DNA of 60,000 nt from Polytrichum commune (taxonomy: Eukaryota > Streptophyta > Polytrichopsida > Polytrichales > Polytrichaceae): assembly GCA_950295325.1 (NCBI GenBank), contig OX485809.1, positions 10,356,001 through 10,416,000 on the forward strand, written 5' to 3'. This document shows, in pieces, positions 59,024-60,000 of the stretch. Below the pieces are notes generated by a model. The model did not search any database and was not told where the DNA came from. It saw only the letters and a program-made list of their open reading frames with translations. The first letter of the stretch is position 1; every line of letters begins with the position of its first letter. A program made the translations under genes and the position numbers.

Positions 59024-60000
59024 TTATGCATTGAAAATGTGTACCTTCCCCTCCTCCAATAATGATATGGACTTAGGCATCCATAAGCGGCGTGTACTAT
59101 CCCCCGCTTCAACTCTTTCAATTTCGCGTCCCATGTCCCTTAAGTGGTCATGCATTGTAAAGCAACCTCTTTCATCCACTGAAATGAGTGCCTTCTTTTT
59201 AAGATTCCGGAGGCCCAAGCTAGGCTCCCAGTTTTGTGATCTCCAAACACAAATGCCCATATCTTCTGACTCTCCAAGTAAAGCACATGCAATATCCAAG
59301 AACATTTTTTTCTCTTTTTCTATGAGAGAATCATAGCTGATTCGAAGACAATCCAAGATATTCGTATCATCCAAAATCCCACCGGAATTCAACTTGCTCT
59401 TCACATCCTTCCACACATCCAAATCCACCTCACCCCTCAAGAGAGCTCCACAAACTTTCAACACCAATGGAACTCCACAACATAGCTTACTGATCTCTGT
59501 CGCCAATGCTTCATATTTTGGTCTCATTTCACAATCCCTTCCAAAGGCAAAAGATGTAAACACTCGTTTCGAATCTTCCATATTCAACATTTTGACCTCA
59601 TGAACATAAACCTCTTGCTCGATGGGTTCAAATATGTTCGAAGCTTCAAACACACGCTTGTCGCGTGATGTCACAATACATATGCTACCTTCTTTTAGCA
59701 TCTTGCGTGTCATAATGGAATTCAACATCTCAACATTGGAAACATCATCCAAGACCACAAGAATATTTTTCTTGCTTAACCTTTCTTCAAGAATAGGTTT
59801 TAACTCTGATTTGTTGTCCTTATCGATTGCACTTGAACAAAGATCCTTCAACAACCGCTTTTGAATCTCCACCACTCCATGACTTGGCATTAGCTTGTCT
59901 GTTACATCCTCAACATAACAACTTGCTTCGAATCTTTTGCACAATTGGTTATATAACTCTTTTGCCAAAGTTGACTTTCCGATTCCGCCCATTCCCCACA
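59024..60000 (-). CDS. NB-ARC domain of a TIR-NB-LRR resistance gene (5' part outside the window)
   Basis: The minus-strand frame runs to the window edge, so the upstream TIR part is not seen. Motifs in order: P-loop GMGGIGKSTLAKE, kinase-2 KKNILVVLDDVS, RNBS-B ICIVTSRDKRV, GLPL-type CCGVPLVLKVCGALL, RNBS-D-like MFLDIACALLGE, and MHD-type CFTMHDHLRDMGREIE. Kinase-2 ending in Asp-Asp-Val-Ser rather than Trp favours the TIR class over the coiled-coil class. The domain is an ATP-driven switch, where MHD holds the off state and exchange triggers defence. The exon probably ends at the AAG|GTACAC donor near 59,040. The frame is uninterrupted. Confidence 0.9.
   Translation of the reverse strand, partial: WGMGGIGKSTLAKELYNQLCKRFEASCYVEDVTDKLMPSHGVVEIQKRLLKDLCSSAIDKDNKSELKPILEERLSKKNILVVLDDVSNVEMLNSIMTRKMLKEGSICIVTSRDKRVFEASNIFEPIEQEVYVHEVKMLNMEDSKRVFTSFAFGRDCEMRPKYEALATEISKLCCGVPLVLKVCGALLRGEVDLDVWKDVKSKLNSGGILDDTNILDCLRISYDSLIEKEKKMFLDIACALLGESEDMGICVWRSQNWEPSLGLRNLKKKALISVDERGCFTMHDHLRDMGREIERVEAGDSTRRLWMPKSISLLEEGKVHIFNA

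Overview
The window looks like nuclear DNA of a land plant. The evidence is spliceosomal GT/AG introns, a TIR-class NB-ARC/LRR disease-resistance gene at the right edge, a plant-type CACTA element, telomere-like AACCCTAAA motifs and AT-rich intergenic DNA full of nested transposons. The resistance-gene style (MHDHLRDMGRE motif) and a gypsy element carrying a DNA methyltransferase make a non-seed plant (bryophyte, lycophyte or fern) my preferred guess, but this is inference.

Layout. (1) 2,097-13,956 is one Mutator-like (MULE) DNA transposon of 11.86 kb with matching termini and a 10-bp target duplication. It has two divergent genes. On the + strand is a SWIM-finger MULE transposase. On the - strand is an 8-exon gene for a ParB-like (DGNHR) domain joined to an N4/N6-type DNA methyltransferase fold. 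Intron 1 of that gene holds two arrays of palindromes, and one of these palindromes recurs inside the transposase gene. (2) 14,595-28,884 is a Ty3/gypsy LTR retrotransposon on the - strand. Its pol carries a complete set of cytosine-5 DNA methyltransferase motifs between protease and reverse transcriptase, and a PHD finger after integrase. A 4.49-kb CACTA element sits inside its 3' region. The LTR arrangement suggests insertion of a 2-LTR circle. (3) 28.9-55.7 kb is mostly gene-poor. It holds an intact small ELOF1-like gene (33.5 kb), a decayed Tc1-type transposon with a 155-bp-arm hairpin in its transposase, two MITE families each present as two oppositely oriented copies with exact target duplications, a broken RPA70-like gene, and tandem repeats. 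(4) 55.7-60.0 kb is a TIR-type NB-ARC/LRR gene on the - strand that runs off the right edge.

Functionally the striking point is that two unrelated transposons, a DNA transposon and a retrotransposon, each carry their own DNA methyltransferase-type domain. Both copies are decayed. Most in-frame stops in them are one C-to-T step from Gln, Trp or Arg codons, as expected for methylated and silenced repeats. The MULE combination of ParB-like/methyltransferase protein and clustered palindromes is the best candidate here for an undescribed system.
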